From the NCBI GenBank assembly GCA_016713965.1, contig JADJOC010000005.1, forward strand, positions 14,327 through 78,326: a stretch of 64,000 nt of DNA, given 5' to 3'. The stretch is from Chitinophagaceae bacterium. Lineage in GTDB: Bacteria; Bacteroidota; Bacteroidia; Chitinophagales; Chitinophagaceae. The notes under the pieces were generated by a model. It did no database searches and was not told the origin of the DNA. It was given only the letters and a program-made list of their open reading frames with translations. The translations under genes were made by a program, and so were the position numbers. Numbering within the stretch: position 1 is the stretch's first letter; each line of letters starts with the position of its first letter. Of this stretch, positions 1-7,357 are shown piece after piece.

Positions 1-13
1 TAAATTAATAAAA

Positions 14-235
14 ATGCAAATAGAAACAAGATTAGCAGACGAAGATGTAAAAATAAAACTTAGCCTTTGCCAAAAATGCAATGGTATTATTAGAGCTGCT
101 GTTGAACACGAAATGGATACTAAAAGTAAAAATGAGTTTTTAAAAGAAGTAATGAGATATGATTTGTCAGTAAAAACTATCCCGTTGCTTGAATATAAGG
201 AAGTAAAAAATCGTTGGTGCAAATGTATATCATAG
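14..235 (+). CDS. Hypothetical protein, 73 aa
   Basis: Small ORF starting at ATG 14 behind an A-rich stretch, as is usual for Bacteroidota starts. It carries a CxxC pair near residue 19 and a WCKC motif at the C-terminus, so it might bind a metal ion. I do not recognise the family. It is the first of three rightward small genes separated by short non-coding spacers. It could belong to a transcription unit that begins outside the window. Confidence 0.55.
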   Translation: MQIETRLADEDVKIKLSLCQKCNGIIRAAVEHEMDTKSKNEFLKEVMRYDLSVKTIPLLEYKEVKNRWCKCIS

Positions 236-304
236 CGTTGAAGCCAACGTGTTGATGGATACTATGCCCCTCTCTTTAGGTATTGGTATTAAAAAATTTT
301 TAAA

Positions 305-520
305 ATGGCTGAAATTGAAAAAAAATGTAATGATGCCAAAGCGTGGATAAGGTATTCGGGTGGCAGCGAAGGTGATATTTGCGTTTACCGCAGATGCCCA
401 GAATGTGGCAAATATTTGAAATCTGGCGAAGTGCTTACTAATATGGCAGGTGAGGCAAAAGTAAAAGGATATACTTGTAAAAAACATGGCGAAGTAGAGC
501 CTTTTTATTTAAGAGATTAG
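305..520 (+). CDS. Small zinc-ribbon-like protein, 71 aa
   Basis: Starts at ATG 305 and contains CPECGKY followed about 30 residues later by CKKHGE, a spacing compatible with a small zinc ribbon. A reverse-strand ORF covers the same DNA, but the cysteine pattern favours this strand. Function is unknown. It is flanked by small phage-type genes in the same direction, each separated by 50-70 nt with no coding capacity. Confidence 0.6.
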   Translation: MAEIEKKCNDAKAWIRYSGGSEGDICVYRRCPECGKYLKSGEVLTNMAGEAKVKGYTCKKHGEVEPFYLRD

Positions 521-574
521 GTCGTTTAGCGGTTCGTTGCGGTTAATTAGTATAAACTTTTAAATAACAATAAA

Positions 575-883
575 ATGAAAATAGATACAAAAAAAATAGG
601 AACATTCCTAAAATCAATTGATGATGCTGAATACATTTATATGCAGCATTGTATGGAAATGCGTAACGGAATAAACAACCTAATCAAAAGGCATAATTTG
701 TCAAAGCAAGATGTTTGCGAAAGGTTTAAAATCAAGCCTGCTAAATACAATGATTATGTAAAAGGCAATTACAACTATTCCGTTATGGATATGGCTTGTT
801 TAAATGCTGCATTTATGGAATTAGAAGCCGAAAAGCTAAAAGATAATGTTCCTGTTCAGGTCGCTGGTAGCAATGACCGCTAA
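575..883 (+). CDS. Helix-turn-helix-like small protein, 102 aa
   Basis: Starts at ATG 575 after an A-rich leader. The segment NLSKQDVCERFKIKPAKYND (roughly residues 41-60) has the helical spacing of a DNA-binding helix-turn-helix of the Cro/XRE type, but no family could be confirmed by eye. It ends at 883, 38 nt before the end of the convergent endolysin-like gene. A regulatory role is inference only. Confidence 0.55.
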   Translation: MKIDTKKIGTFLKSIDDAEYIYMQHCMEMRNGINNLIKRHNLSKQDVCERFKIKPAKYNDYVKGNYNYSVMDMACLNAAFMELEAEKLKDNVPVQVAGSNDR

Positions 884-921
884 CGGTGTCCTAAAATAGC
901 ACACCACTTTAAGGAAAATGA

Positions 922-1476
922 TTACTGTTCTAATAACACATAATCAACATCTTTCATTTTATATAAATCCATTTGTGAATATGTGTTAGTTATAAATTCA
1001 TCCCATTGCGATTTGAAAATGGTTTGACATCCTAAACTAGATGGTGAATTTAAGCTGCCTTTATGTATGTTTATTGCTATTCCTGTACTGTCTTTTCCAT
1101 CTCTGGTTACAGGTAGTTCCTCTTTTGGATTTGCAGGTCTTAATGCAGGGTAACCACCGCTAGGTTTACTTAAACCGTGCTTCCCTTTCTTATATTCATG
1201 AATACCTGCCTTTAGTACTGCTACACCTTTTTTAAAGGTAGAAGGGTCTGTATTGGCGTTGAATGCGGCAAAATAATCTTTACTACCTATCAAAAATATA
1301 GCATCGTCATAAATCATCCTGTCATTCTTTGTAGGGTCTCCCATTGTTTTTTTATAATATCCCCTTACTCCCACTATAAAAAAATCAGGTATTACAAATT
1401 CAGGATAAATACTTTTAACTAAAGACAATACTTCTTTTTTAGTCATTTTGGGCTTAGACGGTGGTACTATATTCAT
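922..1476 (-). CDS. Putative endolysin with L,D-transpeptidase-like SxGC active site, 184 aa
   Basis: The C-terminal part holds INIHKGSLNSPSSLGCQTI, with His138 and Cys150. This H...S-x-G-C arrangement is typical of L,D-transpeptidase (YkuD)-type cysteine catalytic cores and of related phage peptidoglycan-acting enzymes. The protein would cut or remodel host peptidoglycan at lysis. No signal peptide is visible, so it would need a holin; small membrane proteins are encoded at 2918-4525. I chose ATG 1476 rather than the longer TTG-initiated frame because a consensus promoter ends 4 nt upstream of this ATG, which implies a leaderless message. The enzyme class is inferred from motif only. Confidence 0.65.
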   Translation of the reverse strand: MNIVPPSKPKMTKKEVLSLVKSIYPEFVIPDFFIVGVRGYYKKTMGDPTKNDRMIYDDAIFLIGSKDYFAAFNANTDPSTFKKGVAVLKAGIHEYKKGKHGLSKPSGGYPALRPANPKEELPVTRDGKDSTGIAINIHKGSLNSPSSLGCQTIFKSQWDEFITNTYSQMDLYKMKDVDYVLLEQ

Positions 1477-1480
1477 ATTA

Positions 1481-1511
1481 TAAAGATAATAAAAACCACC
1501 CACCACACAAA
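1481..1511 (-). promoter_or_regulatory. Bacteroidota-type promoter for the endolysin-like gene
   Basis: Reading the minus strand, TTTG (1511-1508) is followed by exactly 19 nt and then TATCTTTA (1488-1481). This matches TTTG-N19-TAnnTTTG with one mismatch. Only 4 nt separate the box from ATG 1476, so transcription should start at or next to the start codon. Confidence 0.7.
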
Positions 1512-1570
1512 GCCTTAGCTTCTTATTATGTATTGCTGTTGAAGGCAATGAAAAAGTGCCTATAATTCGA

Positions 1571-1640
1571 CGTTATGCTAAACAGGCAGCTACACAGCTA
1601 AGCTGCAAGTGCGATTTAATTGTTTTTGCCCTAGCCACTG
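1571..1640 (+). repeat. Dispersed repeat element, copy A
   Basis: Begins with CGTTATGCTAAACAGG (1571-1586). After a 17-nt variable middle it continues with GCAAGTGCGATTTAATTG. The same two conserved blocks occur on the other strand at 2721-2789. It sits just upstream of the coiled-coil gene at 1676 and is not itself protein-like. Confidence 0.5.
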
Positions 1641-1675
1641 GCGAAGATTTTAGCGAAGATTAAAATATATAAAAA

Positions 1676-1870
1676 ATGGGTGATGATTACAGTTATTTAG
1701 AAGATTTAATTTCTGGATTAACAGGCAGGATTGAAGAACTTGAATCCGAAATATCTTCTTTAAAAGAAACCATAGCTAAAAGTGAAAAGAAAATAAATGA
1801 AAGGATTGATAGCACAAATAGTGAAATAGACGACATCAAAAGTTCTATTGATGATTTAGAGAACCCCTAA
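1676..1870 (+). CDS. Small coiled-coil protein, 64 aa
   Basis: Almost the whole protein is a heptad-like helix rich in E, I, L, S and K (from about residue 8 to 62), consistent with a coiled coil. It ends in ENP. The start is ATG 1676 after an A-rich leader. The last 26 nt overlap the 3' end of the leftward gene at 1845-2012. Function is unknown; it could be an oligomerisation or assembly factor. Confidence 0.55.
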   Translation: MGDDYSYLEDLISGLTGRIEELESEISSLKETIAKSEKKINERIDSTNSEIDDIKSSIDDLENP

Positions 1871-2012
1871 AATCCAACTCCCTATTAATAGTCCAAATTA
1901 TTTTTTTTATATCAGATATAGTCGAGCCACTCAAAAATGAAATAATAGCATCAACTGTATTTTTTTGTTCTTGTGATAAACGATTGTATGTTTCACTATG
2001 TCCGTTTTCCAT
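1845..2012 (-). CDS. Small hypothetical protein, 55 aa
   Basis: An unbroken 55-codon frame from ATG 2012 to TAG 1845. The sequence is protein-like, with an amphipathic run around FLSGSTISDIKKIIWTINRE. A perfect -7 box TATATTTG lies 3 nt upstream of the ATG (2023-2016), which is the main reason I accept this gene. Its 3' end overlaps the coiled-coil gene on the other strand. No function can be assigned. Confidence 0.5.
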   Translation of the reverse strand: MENGHSETYNRLSQEQKNTVDAIISFLSGSTISDIKKIIWTINRELDFRGSLNHQ

Positions 2013-2015
2013 ACT

Positions 2016-2023
2016 CAAATATA
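2016..2023 (-). promoter_or_regulatory. Promoter -7 box for the 55-aa gene
   Basis: TATATTTG on the minus strand, a perfect TAnnTTTG, lies 3 nt before ATG 2012. No clear TTTG is found 19 nt further upstream, so this is a half-supported promoter. Confidence 0.4.
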
Positions 2024-2043
2024 CAAAATAATACCCTTAAAAT

Positions 2044-2292
2044 ATGAAAATAATATCTACAAACCAAGAAATTAAATGGTACATAATGTCAAAAATAATT
2101 TCACTAAAAAGTGAAATTGACATAGAAGAAATTGTAGGTGGTGATAAAGGTATTATAGTTGATCTTGAAAACAAATCTATCTACCCTAAAGGATATACAG
2201 AAAAACTTACTGAAAAAATAAATGAGTGTTTATTAATAGAAGAAACTAAACAAATTTTTGAAAACAAAAATTCCCTTTATGATACTATTTGA
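2044..2292 (+). CDS. Hypothetical protein, 82 aa
   Basis: Starts at ATG 2044 behind an A/T-rich leader. It is rich in I, K and E and has no recognisable motif. The stop overlaps the start of the next gene by 14 nt, suggesting translational coupling of the pair. Function unknown. Confidence 0.5.
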   Translation: MKIISTNQEIKWYIMSKIISLKSEIDIEEIVGGDKGIIVDLENKSIYPKGYTEKLTEKINECLLIEETKQIFENKNSLYDTI

Positions 2293-2599
2293 TATAAATG
2301 AAGCCTTTAAAATTAAAAACCATTATAAAGATATAATAATAGGAACTCCCTTAACAATCGGGAAGGATGATGATATTTCAGGAATTTTGGTATGCCACAA
2401 AGGCAATGTAAATAAAGCAATAGAAATAATGCTATCTACTAATTTTGATGAGGAACAACATTTGATTGCTTCATTTAGTGAAAATGCTAAAGAATTTGAA
2501 ATTTATGTATATCATTATGATGGAGCGGATATTTTATATCATGAATTAGATAAATTCATTACAGAAAGAAATTTGCAAAAAATATATTCTGTAAACTAA
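2279..2599 (+). CDS. Hypothetical protein, 106 aa
   Basis: I start this gene at ATG 2279; a longer frame would need a TTG start at 2258. The protein begins MILFDINEAF and is a mixed alpha/beta-like sequence without cysteines or known motifs. It overlaps the preceding 82-aa gene, and the two probably form a two-gene unit. Function unknown. Confidence 0.55.
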   Translation: MILFDINEAFKIKNHYKDIIIGTPLTIGKDDDISGILVCHKGNVNKAIEIMLSTNFDEEQHLIASFSENAKEFEIYVYHYDGADILYHELDKFITERNLQKIYSVN

Positions 2600-2814
2600 A
2601 TACCCCAATCTATTACTCCAGTATTTTTAAATTTCTCAATAGTCATAGTATTTGTTATAATCTCACCCCTTTGATTAAAGAAAGTAACTTCTCGGCTATC
2701 GCCTCGATGCTCCGCAGCTTTAAAACAATTAAAACCGCACTTTGCCAACACACGCTTGCACACAAAGGCTAACCTGTTTAACATAACGCTTATAACATTA
2801 TAGGACTTTTTCAT
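2596..2814 (-). CDS. Doubtful ORF, 72 aa
   Basis: Open from ATG 2814 to 2596, converging with the 106-aa gene. Its N-terminal half is the translation of the repeat element at 2721-2789, whose other copy (1571-1640) is not coding. Only the C-terminal part around TNTMTIEKFKNTGVIDWGI looks protein-like. The gene may be spurious or much shorter. Confidence 0.25.
   Translation of the reverse strand: MKKSYNVISVMLNRLAFVCKRVLAKCGFNCFKAAEHRGDSREVTFFNQRGEIITNTMTIEKFKNTGVIDWGI
2721..2789 (-). repeat. Dispersed repeat element, copy B
   Basis: On the minus strand it begins CGTTATGTTAAACAGG (2789-2774), 15 of 16 identical to copy A. After a 27-nt variable middle it continues GCAAAGTGCGGTTTTAATTG. It is oriented opposite to copy A about 1.2 kb away. 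It is locally more GC-rich than its surroundings. Confidence 0.5.
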
Positions 2815-2917
2815 TTTTCTTATTGATTTGAGCAACAGCAATATTGCGATTTTTTAATAATTATTTTTTTATTTGAATAAAAAATCGCAAACATCAACTT
2901 TTGTACATCAAATATAC

Positions 2918-3067
2918 TTATTTAATTTTGTTATCCAAAAATTCTTTCCCCTTACTTTCTGCAATTCTTTCTATCAAATTTATAATACGCTGTACCCACC
3001 ATTTTTTCCAAAAAGAACCTTTCTCTTTCTGTACTTTAAGTTCTTCTATTAGTTGATTTACTTGCAT
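2918..3067 (-). CDS. Small basic protein, 49 aa
   Basis: Unbroken frame from ATG 3067 to TAA 2918. A charged N-terminus (LIEELKVQKEKGS) is followed by FWKKWWVQRIINLIERI, an aromatic, basic, amphipathic helix that could associate with membranes. The start lies 3 nt after the stop of the 78-aa membrane protein upstream, so the two are probably co-translated. It may belong to the lysis module; that is inference from position. Confidence 0.45.
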   Translation of the reverse strand: MQVNQLIEELKVQKEKGSFWKKWWVQRIINLIERIAESKGKEFLDNKIK

Positions 3068-3070
3068 ATA

Positions 3071-3307
3071 TTATGATTTTTCAGTTTCGTTATAATCTTC
3101 TTTATCCGATAAAAGGGCTTCCATACTTTCCAAAAATCCTGATACTCCAGTTCTAACTATCAACATTACAAAACTATCTTGTAAATAACCTCTAGCAAGC
3201 AATATTATAGAAGCAGTATCAGCCAATAATGTTATTGCTCTTTTTAACCTCCTAAACCATTTTGGAGCAAGAGACTTTATGTTTTTAATTCCAAAAGTAG
3301 TTGTCAT
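3071..3307 (-). CDS. Small membrane protein, 78 aa, lysis-region candidate
   Basis: ATG 3307. A basic N-terminus (KWFRRLKR) precedes a hydrophobic stretch ITLLADTASIILLARGYL, then a second weaker hydrophobic run (FVMLIVRTGVSGFL) and an acidic tail. This is compatible with one or two membrane segments and a holin-like role, but there is no family match. It follows the PAS gene by 27 nt in the same direction. Confidence 0.5.
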   Translation of the reverse strand: MTTTFGIKNIKSLAPKWFRRLKRAITLLADTASIILLARGYLQDSFVMLIVRTGVSGFLESMEALLSDKEDYNETEKS

Positions 3308-3334
3308 TTTTTTATTAAATTTAATAAATTTATT

Positions 3335-3838
3335 TTATAATTCCACTATAATACCTACTATTTGTACAAATTTATCATGCTTATTCTTTTCAACTACGGC
3401 TTTACAGCTTACTAAAAGCTGTTTATTATTAGAGGTAATAGTAAATTTCTCGTCAAAAAATATTTTTTTAGTAACCATCTCTTGCCATGAATAACGTATT
3501 TTATCAGCTTCTAGTATGTGTTTATACCAGCCTTGCGCCGCCTCTTGTGTTAAATCAAACATTTCACACCAAGCTGGATTAACATAGATAATGTTACCTG
3601 TTTCGTGGTCTGCCATGAATATAGCGAAAGGGGATAGTTTTATGAGAGAGCCTATTTTTAATTCGTGGGTGTGAACAACATTATCTAAAGTATTAAATTT
3701 TTTAGATAATCCTAATTGATTTTTACACCAAAGGTAAGCTGGTTTGATAAATTTTTGATAGCCCTTCCATGCTCCTATGATGGCAGTTCCAGCTACGCCG
3801 TAATTTACTATGAGTTGTTTTATATAACCCCAATCCAT
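3335..3838 (-). CDS. Membrane-anchored PAS-domain protein, 167 aa
   Basis: Residues 8-26 (VNYGVAGTAIIGAWKGYQ) form a short hydrophobic or amphipathic segment. Residues about 61-167 read as a PAS fold: SPFAIFMADHETGNIIYVNP, then WCEMFDLTQEEA-like helices, then beta strands ending VQIVGIIVEL. PAS domains sense small ligands, redox state or light, or mediate dimerisation. No kinase, cyclase or helix-turn-helix output is attached. It lies within a run of small membrane proteins next to a putative endolysin, so a role in sensing the cell state for lysis timing is possible. The PAS call is from the strand pattern and motifs by eye. Confidence 0.65.
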   Translation of the reverse strand: MDWGYIKQLIVNYGVAGTAIIGAWKGYQKFIKPAYLWCKNQLGLSKKFNTLDNVVHTHELKIGSLIKLSPFAIFMADHETGNIIYVNPAWCEMFDLTQEAAQGWYKHILEADKIRYSWQEMVTKKIFFDEKFTITSNNKQLLVSCKAVVEKNKHDKFVQIVGIIVEL

Positions 3839-3867
3839 CTATTTAGTTTTCGGTACGATATTAAATT

Positions 3868-4104
3868 TTAGGATTTTATCCCATTTTTCTTGCTTTTACC
3901 TATATCCTTATATACTAATCCATAAAATAAAGCCCATCCTACTAATGTTAGGAAAGACCCTATGGTAATATTAGTAAATGATAAATCATATATTGATGTG
4001 CCGCAATACAAACCAAAAGCCGACCCTAGTACAAACCAAAATGATTCTTTTCTTGTCATAATTTTGATATTATGAAGTACATAAATAGTTTTATTGCTGC
4101 CCAT
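3868..4104 (-). CDS. Two-helix membrane protein, 78 aa
   Basis: ATG 4104; an alternative start is Met16 (ATG 4059), which would remove a hydrophilic lead-in. Two hydrophobic stretches, FWFVLGSAFGLYCGTS and ITIGSFLTLVGWALFYGLVY, are followed by a lysine-rich tail, the usual layout of small phage holins. The same-direction neighbours are also membrane proteins. Holin function is inferred from topology and position. Confidence 0.5.
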   Translation of the reverse strand: MGSNKTIYVLHNIKIMTRKESFWFVLGSAFGLYCGTSIYDLSFTNITIGSFLTLVGWALFYGLVYKDIGKSKKNGIKS

Positions 4105-4168
4105 AATTTAATTATTATATATCCTACTAAAAACCCAGATAAACTTAACTCTGCTTTTCTTTTGCATT

Positions 4169-4525
4169 TCACTTCTTTTTATTTGAACGGTAATATAAAA
4201 CAATTATAGCTAATACTAATCCCCAAAATTCACTAATTTGATATTCTAAAGGATTTAAAATACATTGGGTAAACAATTTAGACCAGCTTAATGTTAAGAA
4301 AAAATCACTCACTAAATAAAATGAAAAAGATTTATTTTTAAAGTACTCTTTGCAAATTGTAATGAAACAAACAGTACCCAAAAATAAACCAAAAAAATAA
4401 AGCCATTCCCCTACATTTTTATTAGGGATCAGCTTCCAAAAAACATTTGTTGTCAAGTAAATTAATCCACCTAACAACATAATAACTCCAAAAAAATTAT
4501 GATTAAGCTCTTTCTTATGATTCAT
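4169..4525 (-). CDS. Multi-pass membrane protein, 118 aa
   Basis: Three to four hydrophobic segments (FFGVIMLLGGLIYLTTNVF, YFFGLFLGTVCFITIC, FYLVSDFFLTLSW, FWGLVLAIIVLYY) end in a basic tail RSNKKK. The start codon overlaps the stop of the 44-aa gene upstream, implying coupling. It is part of the leftward membrane-protein run. Function unknown; lysis or membrane remodelling is possible. Confidence 0.5.
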   Translation of the reverse strand: MNHKKELNHNFFGVIMLLGGLIYLTTNVFWKLIPNKNVGEWLYFFGLFLGTVCFITICKEYFKNKSFSFYLVSDFFLTLSWSKLFTQCILNPLEYQISEFWGLVLAIIVLYYRSNKKK

Positions 4526-4649
4526 CTTTATTAGTTTGTGGAGGATGTGGAGGATGTGGCCCTACAAAAGCAGAAGATTCATCTTCATTAATGACTGCCA
4601 ATATTTGAGCAACTGCTTTTCTAATTTCTTTTTTTTGTTCTTCTGTCAT
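4515..4649 (-). CDS. Small proline-tailed protein, 44 aa
   Basis: Frame from ATG 4649 to TAA 4515. A helical start (EEQKKEIRKAVAQILAVINE) is followed by a VGPHPPHPPQ tail. The stop region contains the ATG of the 118-aa membrane protein, so the two overlap by 11 nt. Function unknown. Confidence 0.45.
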   Translation of the reverse strand: MTEEQKKEIRKAVAQILAVINEDESSAFVGPHPPHPPQTNKDES

Positions 4650-4655
4650 AAATAT

Positions 4656-5081
4656 TTAATTTTCTGGTTCTACTATCCACCATTTTAAAATGCTATTATC
4701 ATTTTCATTTACTAAATTAAAAGGCTCTGGATAAGCCAGTTCACTTCTTATTATAAAAGAAACTCCATCAACAATATCTTCTTCACGTACTATTAAAACA
4801 AATGGTTCTAATGTTCCAAAATTAGGTTTTTTATACGAAAAAAACACTACACTTTTTTTAGTTATTTTTTTAGTAAAAACGTTTGCTAATCCTGCCACTA
4901 ATGTAGCCTCTCCTAGTGATGAATTTAACCCATTTTTTACATATAACTTATCCCTAATTAACAAATCCCCATTTATATCTAAGGTTTTTTGGGGATTTGT
5001 TGTATTAATCCCTACCATTTTTTGGGCATAAATATTAAATGATACACAAAACAAGAGTGTATATAAAATGGCTATTCTCAT
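4656..5081 (-). CDS. Secreted fibre/adhesin-like protein with signal peptide, 141 aa
   Basis: I start at ATG 5081, because the longer frame begins with TTG. The first 20 residues (MRIAILYTLLFCVSFNIYAQ) are a typical Sec signal peptide with AQ at the cut. The mature part begins with VGINTTNPQKTLDINGDL, a motif common at the start of Bacteroidota surface and phage tail-fibre proteins (GI.T..P...L.I.G). The rest is beta-rich. It follows the 562-aa fibre-like gene by one nucleotide. Known fibre proteins stay cytoplasmic until assembly, so the export signal is odd; a surface adhesin or receptor-masking role is possible. Confidence 0.6.
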   Translation of the reverse strand: MRIAILYTLLFCVSFNIYAQKMVGINTTNPQKTLDINGDLLIRDKLYVKNGLNSSLGEATLVAGLANVFTKKITKKSVVFFSYKKPNFGTLEPFVLIVREEDIVDGVSFIIRSELAYPEPFNLVNENDNSILKWWIVEPEN

Positions 5082-5082
5082 A

Positions 5083-6771
5083 TTAATTGGCAGGATAATA
5101 TTTAACAATCATTAAATTCTGATTAATGTCATTATTTCCCACTCCTATTCCTGTCGCCTTTAAGGCTAAATTAGTGGTAAAATCTTCTGCACCTCCTGCA
5201 TATTCGGATTGAGTTGAAAATAATGAACTACTACCAACAATTTGTTCTATAGTAATTAATTGTGTATTAGATGCTGTTCGGACAATAGTTCCTTTCAAAA
5301 GAATACTGCCATCATTTTGATTTTGCGCTCCAGTTGTATAAAAATCTGTTCCGCCAAGATATAATATAATTTGTTTGCTGTTAGCATTGGAAGCAAAGAA
5401 AAAATGCATATAAAATTCAATATAATCCCCATTAGAAGAAAGGGTATTGGCTGGGATTGTATCTACCATTAAATCATCTATTCCCCCTCCTACATTGCCT
5501 ACCTGTGTAGTATTAGTATTTATATTTCGTCCAAATTTTTGATTTGCCCAGCTTGTCGTTGCTATTTGCCTACTGTTATCACTAGCTGATATACTCCCTT
5601 GATATACAGCACTGTCTTGTGCATTTAAATATAAACTTTGAACACCTGTAATTGTTAAATCATTGCCATCTCCTGTAATTACCCTATCTCCTGTTAATAT
5701 GCCATTACTATTATAAATATTTTTTATCCCTACCCCCCATGTGCTTGTTTTGCGAACATTACCATCGGCATCCATTACCATTGGTTTAAAAGTAGTAGTA
5801 TCTGTAGTAGTAGTAATGCCTGATGAAAATTTTGTAGCCCCATTACGTAGCATTTGAAAGGCATTTGCTCTAACTCCTACCCCAATACCATTACCAATGG
5901 TAAATATAGGATCGGTGGCTACTTGTGTTGATGTATTGTTAAGATAGTAATTTGTAGTATCATTATAAGCCCCAAAAACAACCCCATTTAAAGTATTCAT
6001 ATAAGTTCCTACGCCTGTAGAAAGCGAATTGTTTCCTACTGCTTTTGTGAAATTCCCTATCGCTGTAGATACTACACCACTTGCTGTATTTGTTGTGCCA
6101 AAAGAAGTTGAATTATTTCCACTTGCTGTAAGGGATTCTCCTGCTGCGAATGAAGATGCGCCACTAGCGGTAGAACCACTTCCTATAGCAGTAGCATAAA
6201 GACTACTAGCAATATTACCTGCACCAATAGTTGCGGAATAATTGCCACTTGATTCATTTACAGACCCTATAGAAAAAGAGCCTGTTCCACTAGCGATATT
6301 ATTTTGCCCTCCCGAAAAAGAGTATTGTCCTATATTAGCCACATCCCATTGTGTTCCGCTTACCTCACCAGCCCTAAAAGCCGCCAAATCATATATCCAT
6401 TGAAATTTAGTACCTGCTCCTTCTACTGTATCTGTTAAACGGATTACATCCCCTGTAATTATTTTAACTCCCCTATCTGCTGTATAAACTGGAGCGTTCC
6501 CATTAGAAAGTAATACCCATTTTTTGGGGCTATTTTGCCTATACCATATAGAGTTTACATCATAAGTATAAATAATTGCACCTGCTGTATCAATGCCTTT
6601 TTCTAAGTTAGCTGCCACAGTATCTACGTACCTAGGCATAAAAGCATTATATAACCACATACCCCTACCATCTTGTGTTGTGTTTGCCGAACCTGCCCTA
6701 TTAATAATAGGTTGGGAAAATGAGCCATAAAACAGAAATATAATAAAAATACTTAGTAATAGTTTTTTCAT
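5083..6771 (-). CDS. YadA-head-like repeat protein with Sec signal peptide, 562 aa
   Basis: ATG 6771. Residues 1-20 form a clear signal peptide (MKKLLLSIFIIFLFYGSFSQ). Residues about 150-270 contain repeated short units such as NIASGTGSFSIG, TASGASSFAAG and TASGNNSTSFG, the pattern of left-handed beta-roll repeats in YadA-type trimeric adhesin heads. The C-terminal third is beta-rich and may form a trimeric knob. It lies in the phage tail-fibre position and shares an operon with a second signal-peptide protein. It could be a fibre acquired from a host surface protein, or an exported adhesin carried as cargo. Confidence 0.65.
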   Translation of the reverse strand: MKKLLLSIFIIFLFYGSFSQPIINRAGSANTTQDGRGMWLYNAFMPRYVDTVAANLEKGIDTAGAIIYTYDVNSIWYRQNSPKKWVLLSNGNAPVYTADRGVKIITGDVIRLTDTVEGAGTKFQWIYDLAAFRAGEVSGTQWDVANIGQYSFSGGQNNIASGTGSFSIGSVNESSGNYSATIGAGNIASSLYATAIGSGSTASGASSFAAGESLTASGNNSTSFGTTNTASGVVSTAIGNFTKAVGNNSLSTGVGTYMNTLNGVVFGAYNDTTNYYLNNTSTQVATDPIFTIGNGIGVGVRANAFQMLRNGATKFSSGITTTTDTTTFKPMVMDADGNVRKTSTWGVGIKNIYNSNGILTGDRVITGDGNDLTITGVQSLYLNAQDSAVYQGSISASDNSRQIATTSWANQKFGRNINTNTTQVGNVGGGIDDLMVDTIPANTLSSNGDYIEFYMHFFFASNANSKQIILYLGGTDFYTTGAQNQNDGSILLKGTIVRTASNTQLITIEQIVGSSSLFSTQSEYAGGAEDFTTNLALKATGIGVGNNDINQNLMIVKYYPAN

Positions 6772-6817
6772 TTGTTGTTTGTTGGGTTTTAATGTTTAAT
6801 AAAAAGCAGAATACGGA

Positions 6818-7357
6818 TTAAACATTTTTAACTATGTATATATTAAGTAAAACTTTGTTCGGATCAAAAACAGCCGCATCAAATCCGTCAATTGTTATAT
6901 TTATACCATCTACGGTAGTAACATATTCATCAGGATTATCCAAATACTTAGGAATAAAATTTGCAAATATTTGTAAATTTTCCCCAGCAATATATGGATT
7001 ATTATAAGCTGTAGCAGTTGCAAAATCCCCTGGATAAACTGGTATTAAATAAGGTGCATTATCATTATTAGGGTTATTAGGATCGACTACTACTCCTCCA
7101 CCTCCTAAATTTAATATTTGTGCCGCTTTTTTAGCATTATTACAAAGTGATAACAAGTAATTTGAAGTTCCGAAAAGAGTGGAATCAGCAGGATTTTTAT
7201 CAAATGCCCATTCTACTGATTTTCTTTCTATGTATAGTATTTCGGGTAAAATCGGGTTAAGAGTAGCACCAAATAAACTGCCATTCCTTACATCACTAGC
7301 AGTTAAGTATTGACATATTTTAGCGATATTTATTTTTTCTTCGGTTGTATATGCCAT
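6818..7357 (-). CDS. Hypothetical virion-associated protein, 179 aa
   Basis: ATG 7357 overlaps the stop of the 170-aa gene upstream (TAATG), indicating coupling. The N-terminal half is helical and contains ILYIERKSVEWAFDKNP; a glycine hinge (NLGGGGVVVDPNNPNND) leads to a beta-rich C-terminal half. This helix-linker-beta layout suits an adaptor between tail and fibre. Family not recognised. Confidence 0.5.
   Translation of the reverse strand: MAYTTEEKINIAKICQYLTASDVRNGSLFGATLNPILPEILYIERKSVEWAFDKNPADSTLFGTSNYLLSLCNNAKKAAQILNLGGGGVVVDPNNPNNDNAPYLIPVYPGDFATATAYNNPYIAGENLQIFANFIPKYLDNPDEYVTTVDGINITIDGFDAAVFDPNKVLLNIYIVKNV

Noticed and set aside
922..1548. Longer start for the endolysin-like gene at 1548
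   Set aside because: It is a TTG codon and the extension runs through a consensus promoter, so ATG 1476 is preferred.
1571..2789. Integron attC sites
   Set aside because: The element has conserved ends and a variable middle, but its two ends are not complementary to each other as attC ends must be, and no integron integrase is present.
2596..2841. 81-aa ORF starting at 2841
   Set aside because: It begins with TTG and its N-terminal half is a translation of the non-coding dispersed repeat; only a low-confidence shorter form is listed.
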